64,000 bases of DNA from a bacterium (GTDB taxonomy: Bacteria > Planctomycetota > UBA1135 > UBA2386). A program made the translations under genes and the position numbers. The notes under the pieces are model-generated. The model searched no databases, was not told the origin of the DNA, and saw nothing but the letters and a program-made list of their open reading frames with translations. The stretch covers positions 186,001 to 250,000 of the forward strand of contig JAUILN010000009.1 of NCBI GenBank assembly GCA_030432695.1, given 5' to 3'. Below are positions 44,156-53,052 of this stretch, piece after piece. Every line of letters begins with the position of its first letter. Within the stretch, counting starts at the first letter, position 1.

Positions 44156-46357
44156 TCACCGCGACCCGAGCGTCAGCCGCAGCGCGTTGCTGGCCACCGC
44201 GCCACCCGGGTTCGCCGCCGCGTCGAGCGCGAGCACCTGCGCGAACGCGCGACTCGACACCAGCGAGGTGTCCGCCGGGATCTGCAAGCTGCCGAGCGCC
44301 GACCCCGCCTGCGCCGACAGCGGCAGCGTGACGTCGGGGCTCACCAACAACCGGCAGCCGGTGAGACCGAGCGGGCCGAGATCGAACGGCAGGGCTCCGC
44401 CACTCCACTGCGTCTCCGAGATCCCGACGGCCAGCGTTGCGAACCGCGTGCTCGGAGCAAGGCTCGCGACGCGGTAGTCGAAGCGGTCCCCCAGCCACGG
44501 CAGGCGGGTGGCGATCGGCGAGAGCTCGGGCAGGGTGCCCGCACTCGTCGTGCATCCGGTGCCGAACCGCTCCGCAGCGGCGGCCGTCACGCTGGACAGC
44601 TCGCGCATCGCGAAGCTGGCCGAGTAGACCGCGTAGGTGGAACCGGTGGACGGCACGTACTCCAGGTTCCACAGGATCCCGGCGCCGAACGACTCGAGGC
44701 CGTCGCCTTCGAGCGGTGCCGGAGCCCAGGACCCCGCATCGCGGTCGATCTCGTAGAGCACCGCGCGCGACGACGTCGAAACCGGCTCGCGGACGACCTG
44801 CACGCGGCGGCGAGCTGCGTGGTAGACCGCGGCGGGGCGCAGCGTCGCGCCGGTCGGTTCGAGCAGTCCGTGGAACGTCCAGGTCGTCCCGTCCCATTCC
44901 CACGTGTCGGTCGTGCCGTTGCCGATCATCAGCAGCACCTCGCGGTCGGAGTCGAAGACCATCACCGCGTCGCGCCTGCCGCTCGGCCCGGATGCCGTGA
45001 CGATCCGGTGCCACTGCGTGCCGTCCCATTCCCACGTCGGCGGGTTCGGGTCGGACAGCGTCGACAGCCCGCCGAACAGCACGCAGCGCTCGCGCACCAG
45101 GTCGTACTCCATCGACATGCCTTCGGTCAGTCCGGTCGGCTGCACGGGCAGCGTCGTCGATTGCCAGGTCGCATTGCCGGGATCCCAGCGCCAGGTGGCC
45201 GACGGAGCACCGAGACCGACGCCCGGACCGAAGCCCACCAGCTGGTCGCGCGCCGCGTCGTAGGCGAAGCAGATGTCGGTCCCGTCATTCCAGATGCCGG
45301 TCGTGGTCTGCTGCCGCCAGGTCTGACTCGGCCGATCGAAGGCGAACACCTGGCACTCGCGGTCGAGCAGCAGCAAGCGGTCGCGGTTCGGGTCGTAGAC
45401 CATGCGGTCGACGCCGTAGCCGGGCGCGGCGCCGGGCGAGCCGACATGGTTCCAACGGGTGCCGTCCCAGTGCCACGTGCGGGTGTTGGAGTCGACCGCG
45501 AGCAGGCCGCGCAGGCTGCCCTGTTCGACCGTCAGCACGGTGGCGATTCCGATGCCGGTGTGGGAGCCGGCGACGGACGTCCACACGCTGCCGTTCCAGG
45601 CCTCGAGCGCGCCACCGGTCCCGGTGGTCACGACCGCCTGCGAGACGGGATCCCACACCAGGTCGACCGCCCCGCTGGTCTGGATCGGCGCCGGATCGAG
45701 CGGCCCGCGCCACGTGGTGCCGTCCCACTCCCAGGTGCCGTCGGTGCCGCGGAGCACCGACACGCCGCGCAGCGGATCGAAGGCGAGGCGCGGCGCGCCG
45801 GCAGCAGGTGCCGGGTGGACCGTCCGGTCGATCCAGGTGGCGCCGTCGTATTCCCAGGTGTCGTCGAGCGATGCTCCCGCGTGCAGGCCGCCGAACAGCA
45901 CCATGCGTCCGCGCGTGGAGTCGAAGCAGGCTGCGGCCACGGTGCGCGGCGGGGGCGCGGTTGGCGTGGCGATGCGCTGCCAGTCGCTGCCGTCCCACTC
46001 CCAGGTCTCGTCGTTGCCGGTGAACACGCGTTCGGTGCTGCCACCGAACAGGATCACCCGGTTGCGGGATGGATCGGCGGTCAGGCTGAAGAAGGAGGTA
46101 GACGTCGGTCGGTGGCTGCTCGGGGCGCGTGGTTGCCAGCCGCGGAGCGCCGCGGAGAACGTCCAGTCGCGCGCGGGTTGGAACGACGCCCGCGGGAGCA
46201 GGGGTTCCCCGGTCGTCGGGTCGACGACCCCGCGTCGTGCCACGCTGCCCGGCAGTCCGAGTTCGGTGACGCGTTGTTGGGCGTCGAGGGTGTACGTCGA
46301 GGCGAGGGCGGCCGCGAGGAGCAGCGGTACGGCGCGATGGTGGTGATCGAGGAGCAT
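44156..46357 (-). CDS. Secreted kelch-like beta-propeller protein
   Basis: 733 residues with a signal peptide (AVPLLLAAALASTYTLDAQ). Blades with NRVILFGGS..GNDETWEWDGSDW, GRMVLFGGLHAG..DDTWEYDGATW and ERCVLFGGLST..PPTWEWDGTQW are followed by the shared C-terminal domain (RFGTGCTTSAGTLPELSPIATRLPWLGDRFDYRV..PFDLGPLGLTGCRLL..VASNALRLTLGSR). It is a paralogue of the 38128 and 46524 products and lies 166 bp downstream of the latter. Function unknown. Confidence 0.82.
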   Translation of the reverse strand: MLLDHHHRAVPLLLAAALASTYTLDAQQRVTELGLPGSVARRGVVDPTTGEPLLPRASFQPARDWTFSAALRGWQPRAPSSHRPTSTSFFSLTADPSRNRVILFGGSTERVFTGNDETWEWDGSDWQRIATPTAPPPRTVAAACFDSTRGRMVLFGGLHAGASLDDTWEYDGATWIDRTVHPAPAAGAPRLAFDPLRGVSVLRGTDGTWEWDGTTWRGPLDPAPIQTSGAVDLVWDPVSQAVVTTGTGGALEAWNGSVWTSVAGSHTGIGIATVLTVEQGSLRGLLAVDSNTRTWHWDGTRWNHVGSPGAAPGYGVDRMVYDPNRDRLLLLDRECQVFAFDRPSQTWRQQTTTGIWNDGTDICFAYDAARDQLVGFGPGVGLGAPSATWRWDPGNATWQSTTLPVQPTGLTEGMSMEYDLVRERCVLFGGLSTLSDPNPPTWEWDGTQWHRIVTASGPSGRRDAVMVFDSDREVLLMIGNGTTDTWEWDGTTWTFHGLLEPTGATLRPAAVYHAARRRVQVVREPVSTSSRAVLYEIDRDAGSWAPAPLEGDGLESFGAGILWNLEYVPSTGSTYAVYSASFAMRELSSVTAAAAERFGTGCTTSAGTLPELSPIATRLPWLGDRFDYRVASLAPSTRFATLAVGISETQWSGGALPFDLGPLGLTGCRLLVSPDVTLPLSAQAGSALGSLQIPADTSLVSSRAFAQVLALDAAANPGGAVASNALRLTLGSR

Positions 46358-46523
46358 GTCGTGAGGCGCGGACGAGGGGGAGGCAGTGGGGCGGCGCGGC
46401 GCGTGCAACTGCTGGTCCGTCGTGTCCTGCGCCCGTCGCTCGGGCATACCGCAGCGGTTGGATCGCCTCGCGACCGGATCCCGACGTGTGGGCGACGGCT
46501 CGCGGACGGCGAGGCCCTGCGGC

Positions 46524-48710
46524 TCAGCGCTGCCCGGCCTGCAGGCGCAGCGCGTTCGACAGCGCGAGGCCACCGGGATTGGCACCCGGATCGAAGGCGC
46601 CGGCCTGCGCGAACAGCACGTCGCCGAGCAGGTGCGGGTCGGCGGGGAGGGTCAGGTCCCAGCGCGCGCGGCCGCCGGTTGCCGTGAGCAGCTCGGCGAC
46701 CTCGATCGAGACGAACAGCGAGCAGCCGGTGAAGCCGAGCGGCGTCAGGTCGGCGGGCAGCGGCGAACCGTTCCACGACCTGTCGTCGAACCCCAGCAGC
46801 AGAGTGGCGAGCTGCGTCTCGGGTGCGAGGTCGGTGACCTCGAGGGTCATCCGGTCGTCGAGCCAGGGCAGACGGGTGGGGCTGCTGGCGAGGTGCGGAG
46901 TGGCGCCGTGTGAGCCAGGGCAACCCTGGCCGAAGACATCGGACTGCGCGGGGTCGGTCGAGCGGATGGTCCAGCCGAGGTCGTTCGCGGCGGCGACCAC
47001 GACTTCGTTCCGCCGCGGGTCGTAGCCGAGGATCGAGCCGAGGCCGCGGAGCAGCGGATCGCCGGCGCCGAGCGCGAGCTGCCACGTGGCGGCGTCGCCG
47101 TTCCACTCGATGACCTGCGGATCGAGGCTGCTGCCGTTGGTGGTCAGCGCGACGATCCGCCGGCGCGCGACGTGGTAGGCCGCGCCACTGATCGAGCGGT
47201 CGGCGAGCAGCGGGTCGTGGAGTTCGCGTCGGCTCCAGCGGCGGCCGTCCCACTCCCAGGTGTCGGTGAAGAACGGCACCGCGGCGCTGTAGCCGCCGAA
47301 CAGGACCACCACGCGACGGTCGGGGTCGTACACCATCCATGCGTTGGCCACCCGGATCGCGGGCGAGAAGGTCACGTCGATCCGATGCCAGTCGTTGCCG
47401 TCCCATTCCCACACCGGCGGGAGTCCGTAGGGGCCGCCTTCACCACCCCACAGGACGACGCGTTCGCGCGACGCGTCATAGGCCGCGGCGCCACCCCAGG
47501 TGGAGGGGCCGGGGTGGTTGGGGTGGGCTTCGGTCCACTGCTCGCTCGTGGTGTCGAACAGGAAGGTGCGGCCGCTGGTACCGATCTGCGTGATGCCGTG
47601 CATCACGATCTGGCCGCGCGTGGCGTCGAGGGCCCATGCGCCGTAGCGGAGCGCCGCAGGTGGCTGGCTGCCCGGATGGATGGTTCGCCACTGGCCGGTC
47701 GCGCTGTCACGCGCGGTGACGAGGCCATGGGGATACGCCGAGAGCAGGCGGTCGCCGTGGGTGTCCCATTGCAGGGACCGGTCGCCGGGCAGCGGGCGCA
47801 GCAGCGGGCCGACCGGTTGCCACGCAGTGCCGGTGAAGCGGCTCATCTCGGCGGCGTCGTCGAGCATCAGGAGGCCGCCGCCCGGGTGCGGGTCGAAGCC
47901 GAAGCGCACCGGGAAGTGGTCGGCGAGCGAGTTGCCGAACGAGGTCCAAGCTGCGCCGTCCCAGGCCTTCACCAGGCCTCGGTCGCTGATGCGCAGCACC
48001 TGGCCGCGGGAGTCGTCCTGCACCAGCACGTCGTCGAGGTCGATGGTCTCGACCGCGAGCGGCCCGCGCCAGTCGTTGCCGTCCCACTCCCAGGTTCCGC
48101 CGACCGCGAGCAACACACTCACCTGCCGCGACGGGTCGAAGGCCAGCTTGCCGGGACCCGCTGGTGGCTGGTGCTGCGGCTGGCGCTGCGTCCAGGTGAC
48201 GCCGTCGTACTCCCAGGTGTCGCCGAGCGGGTCGTGGATGCCGCCGATGCCGAAGCCGCCGTAGAGCACCATCACGCCGCGCGCCGCATCGAAGGTCATC
48301 GCCTCGATGCGGCGTGGTGACGGCGCGACCGCGGTGGCGATGCGCAGCCAGTCGGTTCCGTCCCACTCCCAGGTCTGGTCGAGCGCCGCGGATCCGGTGG
48401 TGACCGCCGAGCCGCCGAACTGCACAACCCGCTGCCGTGCGGTGTCGGTGGCCAGGGCGAACTGCCAGATTGCGGGAGGTTCGTGGGAGGGGGTCGCGGC
48501 GCTCCAGAGCCAGGTGTCGCGGTCGAGGCTGCGGGTGTCGATCGTTCCGAGCGATGCGATGCCGCCGCGGGTCAGCAGGCCGCCGTCTGCCGGGGAGTAG
48601 GCGACTCGGTGGCCGAACGGGACCTCGGGAGTGCTGCGCTGCACCTCGAGGTGCTGCGCGGCGAGCGGAGCGAGGGTGGCGAGGAGGAACGGTACTGCCG
48701 GCGTGCGCAT
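46524..48710 (-). CDS. Secreted kelch-like beta-propeller protein
   Basis: 728 residues from the ATG at 48710, giving MRTPAVPFLLATLAPLAAQ as signal peptide. Kelch-type blades (ARQRVVQFGGS..LDQTWEWDGTDW, RGVMVLYGGFG..GDTWEYDGVTW, RRVVVLFGGYSA..TDTWEWDGRRW) precede the shared C-terminal domain ending ALSNALRLQAGQR. Starts divergently from the two-gene membrane cassette, with 163 bp between them. Confidence 0.82.
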   Translation of the reverse strand: MRTPAVPFLLATLAPLAAQHLEVQRSTPEVPFGHRVAYSPADGGLLTRGGIASLGTIDTRSLDRDTWLWSAATPSHEPPAIWQFALATDTARQRVVQFGGSAVTTGSAALDQTWEWDGTDWLRIATAVAPSPRRIEAMTFDAARGVMVLYGGFGIGGIHDPLGDTWEYDGVTWTQRQPQHQPPAGPGKLAFDPSRQVSVLLAVGGTWEWDGNDWRGPLAVETIDLDDVLVQDDSRGQVLRISDRGLVKAWDGAAWTSFGNSLADHFPVRFGFDPHPGGGLLMLDDAAEMSRFTGTAWQPVGPLLRPLPGDRSLQWDTHGDRLLSAYPHGLVTARDSATGQWRTIHPGSQPPAALRYGAWALDATRGQIVMHGITQIGTSGRTFLFDTTSEQWTEAHPNHPGPSTWGGAAAYDASRERVVLWGGEGGPYGLPPVWEWDGNDWHRIDVTFSPAIRVANAWMVYDPDRRVVVLFGGYSAAVPFFTDTWEWDGRRWSRRELHDPLLADRSISGAAYHVARRRIVALTTNGSSLDPQVIEWNGDAATWQLALGAGDPLLRGLGSILGYDPRRNEVVVAAANDLGWTIRSTDPAQSDVFGQGCPGSHGATPHLASSPTRLPWLDDRMTLEVTDLAPETQLATLLLGFDDRSWNGSPLPADLTPLGFTGCSLFVSIEVAELLTATGGRARWDLTLPADPHLLGDVLFAQAGAFDPGANPGGLALSNALRLQAGQR

Positions 48711-48873
48711 GGGACTCGGGCGGGTCTCGTTGGACGGACCGCCATTGTACTCGCGGCGCACGTTGCGTGGCGGTCGCTGTGGGTGGGCCGCCGAGAACCG
48801 AGAATGAACGCGCAGTTCGCGGGAATCCGGGCCGCGGGGACGCCATCATGCGAGTCCGCAGAACACCTCCATC

Positions 48874-49449
48874 ATGGGCAAGATCATCTTCTCGTTCGTC
48901 CTTCTCGTGCTGGCGATGGGCAGCTGCTTCGCAGTGCCGGCGTTCATCGGCTTCAAGGCCATTCCCAGCGTGGTGGTCACCGTGGAGACCGGCGAGGAGA
49001 CTTTCACCGTCGACAAGGCCTCGTTCCATCTCCTCGGCATCAGCCGACCGTCGGCAGGGCTCGGCACCAACCAGCTGCTGACGGTGGAGCGGCGCGACGT
49101 GCCGGAAGGTCACTACGCGTTCGTCGACCGCAGCGATGGCTCGACGATCGAACTCTCCGGCGAGTTCAATGTGAATCAGGAGGGCTTCGCGACCGACTTC
49201 TACTCGGTCGGATCGGCCGAACTCGGTCCGGGGACCTACGGCGTGCTCGCTCCCGAGATGCCCGAGAACCTGAACCTCGAGGTTCGCAAGACGGACCTCG
49301 ATAGGGCCGACTTCGAAGACAACGCAGAACTGCTGGCCGGCGGCGCCCTCGGCGGCTGCGCGCTCGGCGGTCTGCTCGGCCTCGCGGGAATCGTGCTGCT
49401 GATCCTCGGCATCGTCGAGGTGTCGCGGAAGAAGAGCCCTGAGGCTTGA
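48874..49449 (+). CDS. Two-TM membrane protein, cassette 1 first gene
   Basis: 191 residues: an N-terminal helix (IIFSFVLLVLAMGSCFAVPAFIGF), an extracytoplasmic domain of about 120 residues (VVVTVETGEETFTVDKASFHLL..ERRDVPEGHYAFVDRSDGSTIEL..ELGPGTYGVLAPEMP) and a C-terminal helix (GLLGLAGIVLLILGIVEV) with a short basic tail (SRKKSPEA). Not recognised as a named family. A close paralogue is encoded at 52480. The stop overlaps the next start in TGATG. Confidence 0.75.
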   Translation: MGKIIFSFVLLVLAMGSCFAVPAFIGFKAIPSVVVTVETGEETFTVDKASFHLLGISRPSAGLGTNQLLTVERRDVPEGHYAFVDRSDGSTIELSGEFNVNQEGFATDFYSVGSAELGPGTYGVLAPEMPENLNLEVRKTDLDRADFEDNAELLAGGALGGCALGGLLGLAGIVLLILGIVEVSRKKSPEA

Positions 49450-50057
49450 TGCGAGGGGCTGCCGATCCGGCCGAGCGCAGTGGTTCCTGGCAGTTGTTGC
49501 TCGTCGGTGCCCTGCTGCTGTTCGTCTCGTCGTTCAGTTGCGTCGGCTTGCCCCTGTTGGTCTCGGCCGCGGGCGGTGACGAGGTCATTCCCGATCCGGA
49601 GGACTTCGAGCCCGAACTCGATCCCGGCGACGATGGGCTGTGGCCGGTCGAGCGCGGCGGCGTCTACAAGGTGTTGATCGTCGCGAGCGGAACCGACGCG
49701 CAAGGCGAGCCGGGCCGAGCGCCGGGCGAGGATCGCTGGCCGTTCGCCGCCTTCGCGTTCCGCGCCGCCACCGGCGATCGCGTGCCCCTGAAGCCGAGCG
49801 ATGAGCAGCGCAAGCTGCCGTGGATGGTCGGTTCGGCCCACCTCGAGCCGGGCCGCTACGAGGTCCTCACCCCGGACCTCGGCGAGGGCTTCCGCGTCGA
49901 CGTGCTTGCGGACTTCGCGGTCGGCATCGCGCGCGAAGGCGGCGGCGAATCGGCGGGATGGGGCGGGATACTGCGGTGGCTGTTCGGGTTGGTGACGGGG
50001 ATCGGGGGGCTGGTGGCGGTGGGGGTCGGCGTGGGGCGGTCGCGGCGGAGGGGGTGA
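49449..50057 (+). CDS. Two-TM membrane protein, cassette 1 second gene
   Basis: 202 residues. The same plan as its partner: N-terminal helix (WQLLLVGALLLFVSSFSCVGLPLLV), an outer domain (VYKVLIVASG..FAAFAFRAATGDRVPLKPS..AHLEPGRYEVLTPDLGEGFRVDV) and a C-terminal helix (LFGLVTGIGGLVAVGVGVG). The ATG at 49449 overlaps the preceding stop. The paralogue is at 53052. Function unknown; the two products may form a complex in the membrane. Confidence 0.75.
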   Translation: MRGAADPAERSGSWQLLLVGALLLFVSSFSCVGLPLLVSAAGGDEVIPDPEDFEPELDPGDDGLWPVERGGVYKVLIVASGTDAQGEPGRAPGEDRWPFAAFAFRAATGDRVPLKPSDEQRKLPWMVGSAHLEPGRYEVLTPDLGEGFRVDVLADFAVGIAREGGGESAGWGGILRWLFGLVTGIGGLVAVGVGVGRSRRRG

Positions 50058-50230
50058 TGGGTGCGGGTCACGCACCTGGTCGTAGTCGACGGGTCATCGC
50101 GTACACCCGGTGCGAAGTCACGCGACGGAGCAGACCCCGAGGACCGCGGGAACGACGCCGAACTCCGGAATCCCGACTTGCCACCATCCTCGAAGCGGCG
50201 GCCGTGAGCCCCCGGTCGGGCCGACGCCGT

Positions 50231-50265
50231 CAGGTCGACAATCCTGTCATTCAGGCTGACAATCC
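50231..50265 (+). promoter_or_regulatory. Direct repeat CAGGYYGACAATCC, candidate operator
   Basis: Two 14-bp copies at 50231-50244 and 50252-50265 have starts 21 bp apart, about two helical turns, and differ only in the two Y positions. They end 15 bp before the HTH gene, in a 223-bp space otherwise without recognisable features. Autoregulation by that gene product is an inference. Confidence 0.5.
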
Positions 50266-50280
50266 CGCTACCCACGACCC

Positions 50281-50847
50281 ATGCAGCTCTCCCTCACCGA
50301 AGCCGCGACCTTGCTCGGCCGCACCGAGCGGCAGATTCGCTCGATGATCGAAGACGGCCGCATCGTCGCGACCAAGTCACGTGGCAAGTGGCAGATCGAC
50401 CGCGACAGCCTGGCGCTGATCACGGCGCAGGGTGACTCGCCCGAGGTTGGCATGGAAGACGAAGAACTGGACTTCGACGAGATCGAGTCGCCGCCCATGG
50501 CCGGTGACAGGCGCAAGACCTGGTCGGTCACCGACCTCGATGCCTTCCGCCTCGGCGTCGAGATCCTCCACGACCTGCGATCCATCGAGGCACCGCGCGC
50601 CCTCGAACTCCTCGACCAGTGCCTGGAGGTTCTCGGTTGTGGTTGCCACGACTTCAACCCCCGGTCGAAGCGCGTGCGCTTCGCGGAGGCGCGCGATGCT
50701 GCAGCGCGGGCCGCGGTGCGCTTGATCGCGGATGGGGACGGGGACGCGCTGCACGAGAGTCTGGCGCGGCGGATCGAGACCGACCTGATCCCGAGGCTGG
50801 GCGGGCTCGTGGCGAGTCAGGACCGGCGGACGCGGCGTGGGCGGTGA
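50281..50847 (+). CDS. Excisionase-type helix-turn-helix protein with helical C-terminus
   Basis: 188 residues. Residues 1-45 are a winged HTH_17/excisionase-like domain (LSLTEAATLLGRTERQIRSMIEDGRIVATKSRGKWQIDRDSL). An acidic linker (MEDEELDFDEIE) leads to a helical domain (TDLDAFRLGVEILHDLRSIEAPRALELLDQCLEVLG) and an Arg-rich end (RRTRRGR). No integrase or phage gene is nearby, so a regulatory role is more likely than excision. It sits between the two copies of the membrane cassette. Confidence 0.75.
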   Translation: MQLSLTEAATLLGRTERQIRSMIEDGRIVATKSRGKWQIDRDSLALITAQGDSPEVGMEDEELDFDEIESPPMAGDRRKTWSVTDLDAFRLGVEILHDLRSIEAPRALELLDQCLEVLGCGCHDFNPRSKRVRFAEARDAAARAAVRLIADGDGDALHESLARRIETDLIPRLGGLVASQDRRTRRGR

Positions 50848-50937
50848 ATGTCGGCGCGAGGCGCTGCGCCATCCAGGAATCCAGGTTGGGATGCACGGCG
50901 ACGCGGCGCGTTCCGGGTTGCGCGAGGTTCTGCGGGT

Positions 50938-52320
50938 TCAGTCCCGCACGTAGCGCGCGCTGTGCAGCGTGATGCCGGAGACCTTCTCGCCCTCGCGCTC
51001 GATCCTCAGCGGGGTCGTCCCGCTCCATTCGAACAGCACGACCTCCTCCTCGTCGTCCTTCCCGCCGACGAGGAACGCGCGCGTCACTGGTCCCGAGGCC
51101 CAATCGATGCGGAAGGTGACCGGGCCCTCCGTGACATTCTCGATCGTCATCTGATTGCCGCGTGCATCGGTGTAGGTGCCGGCGAGCGGTGCGCGGAGTG
51201 CATCGGACAGCGGACCGATCGGTTCAGGGAGCTCTCCCTTCGGCGCGAACAGGCAATGCTCCAGCAGCATCGTCACGCCATAGGGATTCGCGTCGTTGCG
51301 ATTGCAGAGCACGAACACCGCGCCGTCGTCGTCGGGATAGCGGACGACGTTGCAGACGAAGCCGCGGACGCCGCCGCTGTGCTCGTGGACGGTGCGGCCA
51401 TCGCGTTGGTAGACGTTCCAGCCGAGCGCGTAGTCCTCCAGGCCGGGCGCGAACAGTTCCGCCTTGCGCCTCGCATCGAGCACCTTGGTGCCGTGCAGTG
51501 CGCGGTCCCAGGCCCAGAGGTCCCACACGCTGCACACGGCGCCACCCATGCCGCGGTACTGGAATCCGTAGGCGCCGTAGGGATGCTCGAGCGCGCTGCG
51601 CGGGGCGCCCTCGGTGGGGCGCCCGATCGCCACGGTCACGTCGCGTGGCGGGTCGTCGCCGGTGAAGCGGGCGGTGCGCATCTTCGCGGGCTCGAACAGC
51701 TCCTTCCTGCAGTAGTCGGGATACTCGTCCTTGCCGACCCGCGTGACGATCTCGGCGAGCAGCGCGTAGCCCTGGTTCCAGTACTCGTAATACGTGCCCG
51801 GCGCATGACGCGGGCCGCCTTCGAGGAAGTGCGGCAGCACCGCCGCCAGATCGGAGCCGGCGCCGCGGCTGTTGCTGCCGGGGATGCCCGAGGTGTGCTG
51901 CAGCAGGTGGCGGATGGTGATCGCCTGGCAGTCGTCGGGCACGCCGGGCAGGTGCTCGGCGATCGGGTCGTCGAGGTCGAGCCTCTTGCGCTGGGCGAGG
52001 CGGAGGATCGCGGCGCCGGTGAACTGCTTGGTGGCGGAGGCGATCTCGAACAGGGTGGTCGCGGTGTTCGGGGTCTCGCCCGCGAGGTCGGCGTGGCCGA
52101 TGCCGCCGGCGAACAGGACCTTGCCGTCGCGCGCGGCGAGGATCGCGCCGCTCATGCCGAGGTGCTCGAGGCCGGCGGCGAGGGCGGCGATGCGTTCGGC
52201 GCGCGGGCCGTCGCCGACGTGGCGGTCGACGCGCTGCTGGGCCGTGGCGGGTCCGCCGCCTACGAGGAGCAGCGCGAGCAACGGTCGGACGAACGGAACA
52301 CACTCCTTCCGGGTAGCCAT
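50938..52320 (-). CDS. Serine beta-lactamase-like hydrolase (class C/EstB fold)
   Basis: 460 residues with a signal peptide (FVRPLLALLLVGGGPATAQ). SATK gives the SxxK nucleophile and base, YWN is the YxN motif and HSGG the HxG motif. A C-terminal beta domain (PLAGTYTDARGNQMTIENVTEGPVTFRIDW) follows. Such exported proteins are more often esterases or peptidases than antibiotic-resistance enzymes; the substrate is unknown. Confidence 0.88.
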   Translation of the reverse strand: MATRKECVPFVRPLLALLLVGGGPATAQQRVDRHVGDGPRAERIAALAAGLEHLGMSGAILAARDGKVLFAGGIGHADLAGETPNTATTLFEIASATKQFTGAAILRLAQRKRLDLDDPIAEHLPGVPDDCQAITIRHLLQHTSGIPGSNSRGAGSDLAAVLPHFLEGGPRHAPGTYYEYWNQGYALLAEIVTRVGKDEYPDYCRKELFEPAKMRTARFTGDDPPRDVTVAIGRPTEGAPRSALEHPYGAYGFQYRGMGGAVCSVWDLWAWDRALHGTKVLDARRKAELFAPGLEDYALGWNVYQRDGRTVHEHSGGVRGFVCNVVRYPDDDGAVFVLCNRNDANPYGVTMLLEHCLFAPKGELPEPIGPLSDALRAPLAGTYTDARGNQMTIENVTEGPVTFRIDWASGPVTRAFLVGGKDDEEEVVLFEWSGTTPLRIEREGEKVSGITLHSARYVRD

Positions 52321-52479
52321 CGCACGGGATCTTACGCGTAGCGCAGCGGTGGACGGTCAGGATGGGTCGAACCGTCCACCAGGTGGCCGACTCGGAAGAA
52401 GATTCGAGAATGAGCGGAGGCTTGGCGGGAAACGGGTCGCGACCCGGGCCATCATGCGGGTCGAAGGAACCGTTCCGAT

Positions 52480-53052
52480 ATGGGCAAGATCATCCTCTCG
52501 TTCGTTCTCCTCATCCTCGGTCTCGCGAGCTGCTTCGCCGTGCCGGCCGTGCTCGCTTTCAAGTTCTATCCGAGCGTCATCCTGGAGGTGGAGACCGGTG
52601 ACGAGTCGTTCGGCGTCGAGAATTCGTCGATGCACCTGCTCTCGGTGAGCCGCGGTTCGTCGGTCCTGTCCACCAACCCGGCGGTCACGATCAAGCGCTC
52701 GGAGATCCCGGACGGCGAGTACGGCTTCATCGACCGCGCCGACGACTCGCGGATCGAGCTGAAGCGGGGTGCGCGCTTCGAGGGCAACGACATGAACTCC
52801 CAGTTCGCCACGGTCGGTGGTGTGGAGCTCCTGCCGGGAAGCTACGGGGTGTATGCACCGGAGATGCCCGCGGGTATGACCCTGGAGGTCCGCAAGATGG
52901 ACTTCAGCGAGGGCGACGAGGAAGGCCTCGCGGCGATGGGCATCGGTGCCCTGGTGGGCGTCGGCCTCGGCGTGCTGCTGTTCCTGGCTGCGGTCGTCTT
53001 CCTGATTCTCGGCATCGTCGAGGCTTCGAGGAAGAAGAACCCGGAGGCCTGA
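52480..53052 (+). CDS. Two-TM membrane protein, cassette 2 first gene
   Basis: 190 residues, clearly paralogous to the 48874 product: MGKIILSFVLLILGLASCFAVPA, VETGDESFGVENSSMHLLSVSR, IPDGEYGFIDRADDSRIEL, LLPGSYGVYAPEMPAGMTLEVRKMD and LILGIVEASRKKNPEA all align. The upstream DNA is also similar (CGAGAATGA and CCATCATGCGRGTC precede both starts), so promoter and genes were duplicated together. Confidence 0.78.
   Translation: MGKIILSFVLLILGLASCFAVPAVLAFKFYPSVILEVETGDESFGVENSSMHLLSVSRGSSVLSTNPAVTIKRSEIPDGEYGFIDRADDSRIELKRGARFEGNDMNSQFATVGGVELLPGSYGVYAPEMPAGMTLEVRKMDFSEGDEEGLAAMGIGALVGVGLGVLLFLAAVVFLILGIVEASRKKNPEA

Noticed and set aside
50281..50847. Excisionase-type gene as evidence of a prophage or integrative element
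   Set aside because: No integrase, attachment repeats or phage genes nearby; many regulators share this HTH fold.
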